This document shows, one piece after another, positions 1 through 7,917 of a stretch of 64,000 nt of DNA. Position numbers and translations under genes: made by a program. Within the stretch, counting starts at the first letter, position 1, and every line of letters starts with the position of its first letter. The notes under the pieces are model-generated. The model searched no databases. It was not told where the DNA came from and was given only the letters and a program-made list of their open reading frames with translations. The DNA is from Clostridiales bacterium (lineage in GTDB: Bacteria; Bacillota; Clostridia; TANB77; CAG-508): contig DQFO01000008.1 in assembly GCA_003525075.1 (NCBI GenBank), positions 74,064 to 138,063 on the forward strand. The letters are read 5' to 3'.

Positions 1-1121
1 GATAATGCTGTTATTACAACCCCTTCTTTTTTATTTGCCGCATGTATAAAGTTACCACTTCCTATGTAAATTCCAACATGCCCTATTGCTGTCTTTCCTC
101 GATTCTTGAAAATTACTATATCTCCAGGTTGTAAATTTGATTTACTTACTGCTGTACCATTTTTTATTTGATCTTTTGATGATCTATTTAATGATACTCC
201 AAAATTTCTAAATACATATGTTGTAAATCCTGAACAGTCAAATCCTGTTGATGGTGATGAACCTCCTGCTACATATTTATATCCTAAATATTTTTTTGCA
301 AATTCTACAACATCATTTCCTTCAGAACTTGTTGCACTTGCTGTGCTTTCTTCTTCCTGTTCTTCTTCCGTTTCAACTTGATTTTCTTCTACTGCTTCTT
401 GATTAGCAACTGTATTTTCTTCTGAAGAAGCAGTTGTTCTGTCATATCCACCTCTGGCTGTTGTTTCTGGTAATTTTGTATCTGATACATATTTTTGTGA
501 TACATATCCAATTTGATCATTATAATCAATTCTATACCATCCATCTATTTCTCCAGTTATTTTTACTTTTGAATTAAAACTTAAACTATGTATTGCTTCA
601 CTTGATGTTGTTGGTTCTTTTCTTATATTTAAGCCATCTGCTTTTACATATCCTGTTTTACTTATTTCCGTTACTTCTTCTGTTTTATTTTCTTGTTGAT
701 TTTGATTGCTTTCTTCTTCGTTAGAAGAATTTGTTTGTTCTTGATTGTTGTTTCCTTCAGTATTTAAATTTTCTTCTTTTTTGGCTTCTTCTTGATTATT
801 ATCTTGTTTAACTGATGTTTTTATTGTATTAATTCTTATCCAACCACTTTTTCCTTCATTTTCTATTTTGCACCAATCATTTAGAATATCTGTTACTCTA
901 ATATTTCCACTTGGTATTGTTTCTTTTTCTATTGCAAAAATCAATGGTAATGTTTTTACTTTAACTTCCTTTGTTAAATTATATTGTTTGTCTTTTTCTA
1001 TGTTTTCTATATTTTGTGTTTGTTCTACTTGTTCATCATTTTCTGTTGCTTCTACTTTTGTTGTTATCATTGTTACAAATGTTATCATTAGTATTGTTAT
1101 TATTAATTGTTTGGTTTTCAT
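1..1121 (-). CDS. NlpC/P60 endopeptidase with SH3 domains (3' end cut by window)
   Basis: Secreted peptidoglycan hydrolase; NlpC/P60 enzymes cleave D-Glu-to-diamino-acid bonds in wall peptides. I translated it by hand from the ATG at 1121, preceded by GAGG. A signal peptide (MKTKQLIITILMITF...) comes first, then an SH3-like segment (about residues 45-100) and an acidic Q/E/N-rich linker. A second SH3b domain follows (GLNIRKEPTTSSE..., ending GYVSQKYV), then another linker. The catalytic domain shows Cys in FDCSGF and His in IGHVGIYIG. The frame is still open at base 1, so only the last few residues are missing. The family call is firm; the substrate is inferred. Confidence 0.92.
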   Translation of the reverse strand, partial: MKTKQLIITILMITFVTMITTKVEATENDEQVEQTQNIENIEKDKQYNLTKEVKVKTLPLIFAIEKETIPSGNIRVTDILNDWCKIENEGKSGWIRINTIKTSVKQDNNQEEAKKEENLNTEGNNNQEQTNSSNEEESNQNQQENKTEEVTEISKTGYVKADGLNIRKEPTTSSEAIHSLSFNSKVKITGEIDGWYRIDYNDQIGYVSQKYVSDTKLPETTARGGYDRTTASSEENTVANQEAVEENQVETEEEQEEESTASATSSEGNDVVEFAKKYLGYKYVAGGSSPSTGFDCSGFTTYVFRNFGVSLNRSSKDQIKNGTAVSKSNLQPGDIVIFKNRGKTAIGHVGIYIGSGNFIHAANKKEGVVITAL

Positions 1122-1234
1122 TTTTTACCTCGTTTTTATAAATTTAACAGGTTTTATTATAACATATTTATTTACTGTTGTCAAATTTTAGAACTCTTTA
1201 CGGATTAGCTACTTTCCAGATTATATAAAAAATT

Positions 1235-1265
1235 AAAAGACTCACATTTTATTTGTGAGTCTTTT
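1235..1265. terminator. Bidirectional intrinsic terminator
   Basis: A 12-bp perfect stem, AAAAGACTCACA paired with TGTGAGTCTTTT around a 7-nt loop, has a T tract on both sides. It ends the hsp20 transcript on the minus strand and separates it from the NlpC/P60 gene. Confidence 0.85.
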
Positions 1266-1267
1266 TT

Positions 1268-1690
1268 TTATTCTCCTATTGGAATATATTTCTTTTCTTC
1301 GACTTTTTTCTCTACTTCTTTAGGGAATTCTATTGTTAAGATTCCGTTCTTGAAGTTTGCTTTTATATCTTCTTCTTTTAAGTTGTCTCCAACATAATAG
1401 CTTCTTGAACACATTCCAGTAAATCTTTCTCTCTTTAAATATTTAGCATGTTTATCTTCTTTTTCTTCATTTTTTTCCGCAGATACTGTTAAATATCCAT
1501 CTTGTAATTCTATCTTGATGTCTTCTTTGTCATATCCTGGAACATCGATTTCTAACATATATTTTCCATCTTTTTCTTTTAAATCTGTTTTCATTATTTT
1601 ATTTTCTTTTTCTCCAAAGAATGGGTCAGCGAAAACCTCATCAAAAATATCTAATCCATTTCCATTTCTTCTAGCTGGTATCATCATCAT
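1268..1690 (-). CDS. hsp20: Small heat shock protein, Hsp20/alpha-crystallin family
   Basis: ATP-independent holdase chaperone of 140 aa, usual length for the family. The alpha-crystallin domain spans about residues 35-130, with the conserved NGILTIEFPK strand near the end. The C-terminal tail carries the I-x-I-type anchor (YIPIGE). The start is one of three consecutive ATGs 6-14 nt after AAGGAGG; the exact one is uncertain by up to two codons. It is monocistronic, with its own terminator downstream and a CIRCE-like operator over its promoter, which suggests HrcA-type heat-shock control. Confidence 0.95.
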   Translation of the reverse strand: MMMIPARRNGNGLDIFDEVFADPFFGEKENKIMKTDLKEKDGKYMLEIDVPGYDKEDIKIELQDGYLTVSAEKNEEKEDKHAKYLKRERFTGMCSRSYYVGDNLKEEDIKANFKNGILTIEFPKEVEKKVEEKKYIPIGE

Positions 1691-1786
1691 AATTCATTAC
1701 CTCCTTATAATTTTATGTGTTGACACCTTTTTCGGTACACATATAAATATTATTAACTGTTTGGTTAATTTCTATTTACATTATCT

Positions 1787-1814
1787 ATTATACCTCTTAT
1801 TTTAGCAAAGTCAA
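1787..1814 (-). promoter_or_regulatory. Sigma-A promoter of hsp20
   Basis: Read on the minus strand: -35 TTGACT (1814-1809), 16-nt spacer, -10 TATAAT (1792-1787). The leader to the hsp20 start is about 90 nt and contains a TTAAC-N6-GTTAA inverted repeat at 1753-1768. Confidence 0.75.
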
Positions 1815-1828
1815 TAGTAGAGTGCTAA
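1802..1828 (-). promoter_or_regulatory. CIRCE-like HrcA operator
   Basis: Minus strand reads TTAGCACTC, 9 nt, CTTTGCTAA. The CIRCE consensus is TTAGCACTC-N9-GAGTGCTAA: the left half is perfect, the right half matches 6 of 9, and the spacing is exact. It overlaps the -35 box of hsp20, as expected for a repressor site. Confidence 0.75.
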
Positions 1829-1886
1829 TTTTCACAAAATTTTCACATTTCTTCTGTATCTATTCATTTTAGTTGACTACAAGTTT

Positions 1887-4800
1887 CTATTCAAATAATT
1901 TCATAATATCTTCTTTCGAAAGTTTGCTAATAAATGATGTTTTAGTATCAAGCATATTGTCAATTAGTTGTGATTTCTTTTGTTGTAATTCATAAATTTT
2001 TTCTTCTATAGAGTTTTTGGTAATTAATTTATATACTTGAACATTATTTTTTTGTCCTATTCTATATGCTCTGTCTGTTGCCTGATTTTCTGCAGATGCA
2101 TTCCACCATGGATCATAATGTATAACCATATCTGCTCCTGTTAAGTTTAGTCCAGTTCCACCTGCTTTTAATGAAATTAAAAATACTTTTATATCTTTAT
2201 TTTCATTAAATTCATCTACCATCTTAATTCTTTCATCAACTTTTGTTGCACCTGTTAATTTAAAATATTTTATATTATTTTTTTCAAACTCTTTTTCAAT
2301 TAAATCGAACATTGATGTATAACCAGAGAATAGTAAAATTTTATGTCCAGATTCTACTGCATCATTTATTATTTCCATACACTGATCTAATTTACTACTT
2401 CCATCTTTATAATCCTTTATAAATAAGCTTGGATGACAACATATTTGTCTTAATCTTGTAAGCGCTGCTAATACTTGGATATGACTTCTTTCAATTCCAT
2501 TCATTTGAATTGTTTCTGCAACTTCTTGCTTTGCTTGCGCTAAATATGTTAAATATATTTTTTCTTGTTCATCTTTCATTTGATTATTTAACACTGTTAT
2601 TGTTTTCTCTGGAAGCTCTGTTAATACTTGTTTTTTGGTTCTTCTTAATACAAATGGCTCTATTAACATTTTTAATTTTTTCATTGCTCTTGCATCATTT
2701 TCTCTTACTATTGGAGTTTCATATTCTGTCTTAAACTTTTTATATGAAAATAAATAGCCTGGCATTATAAAATCAAATATTGACCATAATTCTGCTAACG
2801 AGTTTTCAATTGGAGTTCCTGTTAAAGCATATTTAGTATCTGCCATAATCTCTTTTACTGCTTTAGCATTTTGAGTATTACTATTTTTTAAATATTGTGC
2901 TTCATCTGTTATTGCAAATCTAAATTGATATTTTCTTTCTTTATATACATCTATATCTCTTTTTAATAAATCATATGATGTTATTATAATATCGTAATTA
3001 TCAATTTTTTGAATCAATTCTCTTCTTTCTTCTGCATTTCCTCTAATTACTAAGGTTTGTAATCCATTTGTGAATTTTTGAGCTTCATTTTGCCAGTTTA
3101 GTGTTAATGAACTTGGACATATAACAATTGATGTTCTTCTTTGGCTTTCTTGTTCTACATATCCTGCCACAATAGAAAGCATTTGTACTGTTTTTCCTAA
3201 TCCCATATCATCTGCAAGTATTCCTCCAAATTTATAATTATCTAACGTTTTTAACCACTTATATCCTGTCTTTTGATAATATCTTAATGTATTTTCTACG
3301 ACTGCTGGAATTTGAATATCTGCATCTCCATTTTCTTTATCTAGTTCATTTACTATTTTCTTATATTCACCATTTCTTACTATTTGTGTATCTGTTACTG
3401 TTTTTAATAATTGGTTTAAATATAATGTTCTGTTTACAGGAATTTTTATTTCACCATTTTCAAGTTGTTTATAATTTATATCCATTCCAGACATCATTTT
3501 GTCTACAAATTCCAAGTCTTGATTTTCTTCAAGATTTATAAAACTTCCATCTTTTAGTTTATAATATTTTTTCTTTAATTTATATCTTTGCATTATTTCT
3601 TCAAGTTCTTTTGGATCTATATTTAATTTTTCTAAATCTATTATTAATAAATTGTTTTCAACTTTTATTCCTATACTTCCAATTTTAGGTTGTTTTATTT
3701 GTTTTGTCTTAAAATTATCTGTTACCATTACTTCAAACACTTGCATATATGTATCTATCTCATTTGATAAAAAATTATAAATTTTCTCTTCTTCTGGTAA
3801 TATGAAGCATCCTTTAGCTTCATAAAACATAAATCCTGTTTTTCTTAACATGTTTACAGCCTTGTTTTCAGCAATCATATCTCTTGGATATTTTGAATCA
3901 ATTTTGGGTTGTAATGGATTGAATTCTGTTTCTCCATAACAGAATTTTATTTCAGCCAAAATTCTATCATTTTCATCAAAGTCCAGAAACATTTTTACAC
4001 CTAATTTTTTAGGTCTATATTTTTCAATGTCTTGTTCTTCAATTTCTTGGTATTCTATGTTATTTTTTAGTCTTGGAATAATTACCGAAAATAGTTCTGG
4101 TAATTGTTCTTTTCCAAATGATATTTCTGTTAAATAATTTTCTTTAAATATACATAACAGCTTCATCACTGAGTTCTCATAATTTTTACTACATTTATAT
4201 AATGTTCGTTTTAATAATACATATTTATTGTTTTTTCCTTCAAATACACTAAAATCTCTTGTTAAATTTATATTATTATTTAATATTATTTTATATTCTT
4301 CATCACTTATTTTCTTTACTTGAAAATACAATTTTGGATCTTCTTCAATAATTTTTATTGTACTTTCTCCTGCATCTGATTTAAAGTCAATTTCTTTATT
4401 TTTAAATAATTCAAATATTTCATCAAGTGTTGTTTGACTTACAGATATACATGTTTCGTCTAATGCTTTTCCATAATATCTATAATTTGAATTTGAGTTT
4501 GAATTTACAAAATTTATTGTTTCTGCATGTTTTAAAATAAAATCCAGAATTGGCTGATCTTCTTCTGCAAATGCTTCTTTTGTATGTATAAATTCTAAAT
4601 TATTTCCATATTTGAATTTTTCTGCTTTTTGCATTCTCTCAAAAAATTCAACTAAATTTTTTATTTTATACATTCTTTTATCACCAATTTTAAAATCCAT
4701 TTTTAACAATGAATAATATTTGTCATATATTAATCTTGGTTCTATTTTGATTTTTCCATTTGATTCTTCTGCCTTTTTTTCTTCTGCTTCATGCATTTCT

Positions 4801-5210
4801 TCTTCATATAATTCATTTACAATTTGTGTAAAACTTCTATATTTTGCATTTGCTCTGATCTTTTTATTTATATCTAATGTTGATTTATCTTTTAATAACA
4901 TATTTTCATATTTTTGATTTTCATCAAATTCCATTACTGTTGCTATTATATGTTTGCATGCGGCATATCTTTCTCTATAATCTTGACATTCACATGTTAT
5001 GTCACTTATTTCTCCACTTTCTACTGTTACATTTGTTCTATATATTTCTTGACCTGTTACTTTTCCTGTTATCTCAAAATTATCTTTGTTTGTATAATTT
5101 ATTTTTGCTATTTCTACTTTTCCTGTTTTTGCATATAGTCTTGCTTTTTGTACTCTTATATCTCCTGCATTTTCATATAACTCTTCTTTTATTTTCTCAT
5201 TTACTAGCAT
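1887..5210 (-). CDS. SWIM zinc finger / SNF2-family DEAD-like helicase
   Basis: SNF2-type ATPase that probably translocates on DNA, of the bacterial HepA/RapA-like group with an N-terminal SWIM finger. SWIM ligands are visible as CxC near residue 73 and CxH near 85 (CECQ...ACKH). The C-terminal half holds the helicase core: Walker A DDMGLGKTVQ, a DEAQ box in place of DEAH, the TGTPIENS motif III, and ATDRAYRIGQ as motif VI. I chose the ATG at 5210 (MLVNEK); AAGGA lies 12 nt upstream. The longer reading from TTG at 5231 has that ribosome binding site inside it. It is transcribed alone. Its role, repair or transcription recycling, cannot be told from sequence. Confidence 0.93.
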   Translation of the reverse strand: MLVNEKIKEELYENAGDIRVQKARLYAKTGKVEIAKINYTNKDNFEITGKVTGQEIYRTNVTVESGEISDITCECQDYRERYAACKHIIATVMEFDENQKYENMLLKDKSTLDINKKIRANAKYRSFTQIVNELYEEEMHEAEEKKAEESNGKIKIEPRLIYDKYYSLLKMDFKIGDKRMYKIKNLVEFFERMQKAEKFKYGNNLEFIHTKEAFAEEDQPILDFILKHAETINFVNSNSNSNYRYYGKALDETCISVSQTTLDEIFELFKNKEIDFKSDAGESTIKIIEEDPKLYFQVKKISDEEYKIILNNNINLTRDFSVFEGKNNKYVLLKRTLYKCSKNYENSVMKLLCIFKENYLTEISFGKEQLPELFSVIIPRLKNNIEYQEIEEQDIEKYRPKKLGVKMFLDFDENDRILAEIKFCYGETEFNPLQPKIDSKYPRDMIAENKAVNMLRKTGFMFYEAKGCFILPEEEKIYNFLSNEIDTYMQVFEVMVTDNFKTKQIKQPKIGSIGIKVENNLLIIDLEKLNIDPKELEEIMQRYKLKKKYYKLKDGSFINLEENQDLEFVDKMMSGMDINYKQLENGEIKIPVNRTLYLNQLLKTVTDTQIVRNGEYKKIVNELDKENGDADIQIPAVVENTLRYYQKTGYKWLKTLDNYKFGGILADDMGLGKTVQMLSIVAGYVEQESQRRTSIVICPSSLTLNWQNEAQKFTNGLQTLVIRGNAEERRELIQKIDNYDIIITSYDLLKRDIDVYKERKYQFRFAITDEAQYLKNSNTQNAKAVKEIMADTKYALTGTPIENSLAELWSIFDFIMPGYLFSYKKFKTEYETPIVRENDARAMKKLKMLIEPFVLRRTKKQVLTELPEKTITVLNNQMKDEQEKIYLTYLAQAKQEVAETIQMNGIERSHIQVLAALTRLRQICCHPSLFIKDYKDGSSKLDQCMEIINDAVESGHKILLFSGYTSMFDLIEKEFEKNNIKYFKLTGATKVDERIKMVDEFNENKDIKVFLISLKAGGTGLNLTGADMVIHYDPWWNASAENQATDRAYRIGQKNNVQVYKLITKNSIEEKIYELQQKKSQLIDNMLDTKTSFISKLSKEDIMKLFE

Positions 5211-5261
5211 GATTATAGTATTTCCTTTCAAATGGTATCTTTTCTTTTTCCATGATGTTAT

Positions 5262-5290
5262 ATTATATCTCTTTTTTCCTTATTTGACAA
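5262..5290 (-). promoter_or_regulatory. Sigma-A promoter of the SNF2 gene
   Basis: Minus strand: TTGTCA (5290-5285), 17-nt spacer, TATAAT (5267-5262), about 50 nt before the start codon. Confidence 0.7.
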
Positions 5291-5335
5291 GGGAGTTATT
5301 GCTTTTTATTTTATATATTAATTTTTTCTAAAATA

Positions 5336-5384
5336 AAAAGGATATTTTATAAAGTTTGTTTTTTCTTTATAAAATTATCCTTTT
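5336..5384 (-). terminator. Intrinsic terminator of the LPKAG surface protein gene
   Basis: A roughly 19-bp AT-rich stem (5336-5354 with 5365-5384, one bulged base) starts six bases after the stop codon and is followed by a T-rich run on the minus strand. Confidence 0.75.
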
Positions 5385-5389
5385 ACTTT

Positions 5390-6646
5390 TTATTTTATAT
5401 CCTTATATTTTTTATTTAATATAATAAATGTTGCAACTGCAATCCCTACAATTGCCATTGTTATATAAATTATTGTATTAATTCCTGCTTTTGGTAATTC
5501 TGTTTTAGCTGTTGTACTGTCCGAATTATTTTTTACTGTTTCAGTTTTTGATGTTATTTCTGTTGTTGGAATTTTTGTGTCTTCTATTTTTGAATCATCT
5601 GAATCTATTTTTATTGTAATATCTTCTAATTGTTCATTATTTGTATTTTCTTCAACTGTAATATAAAATGATTTCGTTATATTTCCAAATGTAATATTTC
5701 CTTTTGCTGTTCCAACTTCTGTTGCAATAAGTTCGTTTTTATCTTCTGAAAGTTCTATTCCTGTTCCAACACAACTATATCCAGAATATTTTTGACTTGT
5801 TTCAAATTTTATTTTTTGACCTACTTTTAATGTATATACATAATCTGCATTTTCTTCTGTTACACCATTGTCCAAAACTGAATCCATATCTACCTTTAAT
5901 TTCGAAAAATCTGCATTTGTATTAATTATTATTTTTTCTATTAATTTACAAGATGTATCTGTTTTCTCTTTCTTTTCTGTTATACTTTTATACGTATTAC
6001 AATGATTTGAATCCTCATATGTATATGTATCATCTTTATAAATAGAATTAAAATATTCCATTGTTCTATTTGCAAAATCTTTAGTGTTAAGAACTTTTTC
6101 TTCCGAACTATCAGTCTTTATTTCTGTAACCCCTTCTGCATCTTTCATTATTATCCATTTATCACTTTTGGCATATTTCCCTTTATACCCTTCAATTCTT
6201 GTAAGTGTATAATACCAAGCTGCAGATTTATATTCAGCCCCTAAAATATTGGCTACTGCATAATATCCCATGGCAAGACCATCTTCAATATTTCCATCAC
6301 TAGCATCACCTGTACTATCTCCAAAAAGTTTAGTATATTCTTCCCAACTCATTCCTTGTTTTACTTCTGCTTCAATAGAAAATGTTACTTTATCTTCTTC
6401 TATTTCATATTCAATTTCATATTTATCATTATTTTTAATTACCTCTATTACATTATCTCCAGTAACAATCTTTTCTATTTCTGAATCATTATCTTTTAAT
6501 TCCTGAAATTTTTCATTTAATTGCTCTTTTGTAATTTTACTATTATTTGTAGCCTCTGTTGCTTCTGTTACTGCAAAACAACTAGTTGCCAAACTACTAA
6601 TTAATACAATTATTAATGCTATTATACATATCTTTTTTATCTTCAT
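5390..6646 (-). CDS. LPxTG-type (LPKAG) wall-anchored surface protein
   Basis: Secreted protein of 418 aa, likely linked to peptidoglycan by a sortase. It has an N-terminal signal peptide (MKIKKICIIALIIVLISS..., probable cleavage after CFA). The C-terminus is a classic sorting signal: ELPKAG, a hydrophobic helix (IIYITMAIVGIAVATFIIL), then a basic tail NKKYKDIK. The middle is unrecognised; about residues 285-340 look like an Ig-like beta domain. A Thr/Ser-rich stalk precedes the sorting motif. The ATG at 6646 has GGGGA 8 nt upstream, so the ATG at 6664 is rejected. A sortase is encoded at 44250-44969. Ligand unknown. Confidence 0.85.
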   Translation of the reverse strand: MKIKKICIIALIIVLISSLATSCFAVTEATEATNNSKITKEQLNEKFQELKDNDSEIEKIVTGDNVIEVIKNNDKYEIEYEIEEDKVTFSIEAEVKQGMSWEEYTKLFGDSTGDASDGNIEDGLAMGYYAVANILGAEYKSAAWYYTLTRIEGYKGKYAKSDKWIIMKDAEGVTEIKTDSSEEKVLNTKDFANRTMEYFNSIYKDDTYTYEDSNHCNTYKSITEKKEKTDTSCKLIEKIIINTNADFSKLKVDMDSVLDNGVTEENADYVYTLKVGQKIKFETSQKYSGYSCVGTGIELSEDKNELIATEVGTAKGNITFGNITKSFYITVEENTNNEQLEDITIKIDSDDSKIEDTKIPTTEITSKTETVKNNSDSTTAKTELPKAGINTIIYITMAIVGIAVATFIILNKKYKDIK

Positions 6647-6722
6647 TTTTCTTTCCCCTTTCATTTGTATAAATAAATTATAACAATAATATATTTTTTT
6701 GTAAACCTTTTACTTAAAAAAA

Positions 6723-6744
6723 GATGAATATTTACATATCCATC
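6723..6744 (-). terminator. Intrinsic terminator after the ABC exporter operon
   Basis: GATGAATAT and ATATCCATC pair (one G-U) around a 4-nt loop, followed by a T7 run on the minus strand, just downstream of the permease stop. Confidence 0.75.
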
Positions 6745-6753
6745 CTTCTTCTA

Positions 6754-7917
6754 TTACTCTACACTTTTCAAGCTTTCAATCATGTCTATCTTTTTCAAGA
6801 TAAAATGTATAATTTTATTTACTATAAATGAGAAACTTGCAGTTATTATAGCTGACCATATATAACTTGATGTTAAAATATTTCTTGTAAACCTCAGTCT
6901 GTCTATTTCTATACTTGAAATAATTGCAGATGTTAAAAATGTTCCCAAAACTAATCCAAGCGCAATTCCTATGATTGTAAATATAACATTTTCTTTATTT
7001 ATATAATTATCCACTTCTTTATCATAAAATCCTAAAACTTTAAGTGTAGCAATTTCTCTTTGTCTTTCTCCAATATTTATATTTGCTAAATTATATAATA
7101 CAACAAAATCCAGCATTGCAGAAGTAACAATTAATACAACTACAACATAATTCATTGTATTTAACATATCACTAATTGCTTTTACAAAAGTTGACATTAC
7201 AGATACTGAAGCAACTCCATCAAAATTCAAAATATCCTCAGATATTTTGCTTTGAATATCTTTATCATCTGTTTTCAAATTAACCCAAATCATATTTGTT
7301 TTATATTTTCCAACTTCTGATTCATATAATTCTTTTGAAATAATAATATAATGATCAACATAGTTTTTAGTTATTCCTACAACCTTAAATTTATATTCTA
7401 TATCATCACTACTTTTTACTGTTATTTCATCATCTTTTTTTATTCCAAATTCATCTGCTAATTTATCTGTAATAATAACTCCTTCATTAGAAATCTCTAA
7501 GTCCTCTCCTGTTTTTGCATCTTTTAAATTACAAACTTCATTAAATTTTTCTGATGTATTTGGAACAAATACTGTTACACTATAATTTAATTTATCATTA
7601 CTTACTGTTACTGAACTTGCATATAATTCTTTTGAAATTTCAACATTATCATTATTTTGTAAATATTCATTAATTTGCTCTAATCCATCTGTATTTGATA
7701 ATGTTATTGATGTATCATATTTAAATACTTCTCCAAATTGTAAATTTGGTATATCTATAACAGAATCTCTTATTCCAAATCCAGCTAACATAAGTCCTGT
7801 GCAACCTGCAATTCCTATTATTGTTATTAATGCTCTCTTTTTATATCTAAATATATTCCTTATTGTTACTTTTTGGGAAAAATTAAATCTTTTCCATAAA
7901 AAAGTAATTCTTTCCAT
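6754..7917 (-). CDS. ABC transporter permease, C-terminal part (frameshifted gene)
   Basis: 387-aa FtsX/MacB-type permease piece. It starts MERITFLWKRF, then a TM segment (ALITIIGIAGCTGLMLAGFG), a soluble MacB-like periphery domain of about 200 residues, and three C-terminal TM helices with the FtsX signature (INIGERQREIATLKVLGF). In related clostridial exporters this region continues directly from the preceding 612-aa ORF in one chain of about 1,000 aa. The two ORFs overlap by 35 bp in different frames. Either one gene is broken or misread at an A7 tract (7934-7940), or this half is translated separately; GGAAAAAGA lies a few bases before its ATG. Confidence 0.85.
   Translation of the reverse strand: MERITFLWKRFNFSQKVTIRNIFRYKKRALITIIGIAGCTGLMLAGFGIRDSVIDIPNLQFGEVFKYDTSITLSNTDGLEQINEYLQNNDNVEISKELYASSVTVSNDKLNYSVTVFVPNTSEKFNEVCNLKDAKTGEDLEISNEGVIITDKLADEFGIKKDDEITVKSSDDIEYKFKVVGITKNYVDHYIIISKELYESEVGKYKTNMIWVNLKTDDKDIQSKISEDILNFDGVASVSVMSTFVKAISDMLNTMNYVVVVLIVTSAMLDFVVLYNLANINIGERQREIATLKVLGFYDKEVDNYINKENVIFTIIGIALGLVLGTFLTSAIISSIEIDRLRFTRNILTSSYIWSAIITASFSFIVNKIIHFILKKIDMIESLKSVE

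Noticed and set aside
5211..5231. TTG start for the SNF2 gene
   Set aside because: The ribosome binding site lies inside the extension; ATG 5210 fits better.
5218..5256. An 18-codon upstream ORF overlapping the SNF2 start
   Set aside because: No ribosome binding site; probably chance.
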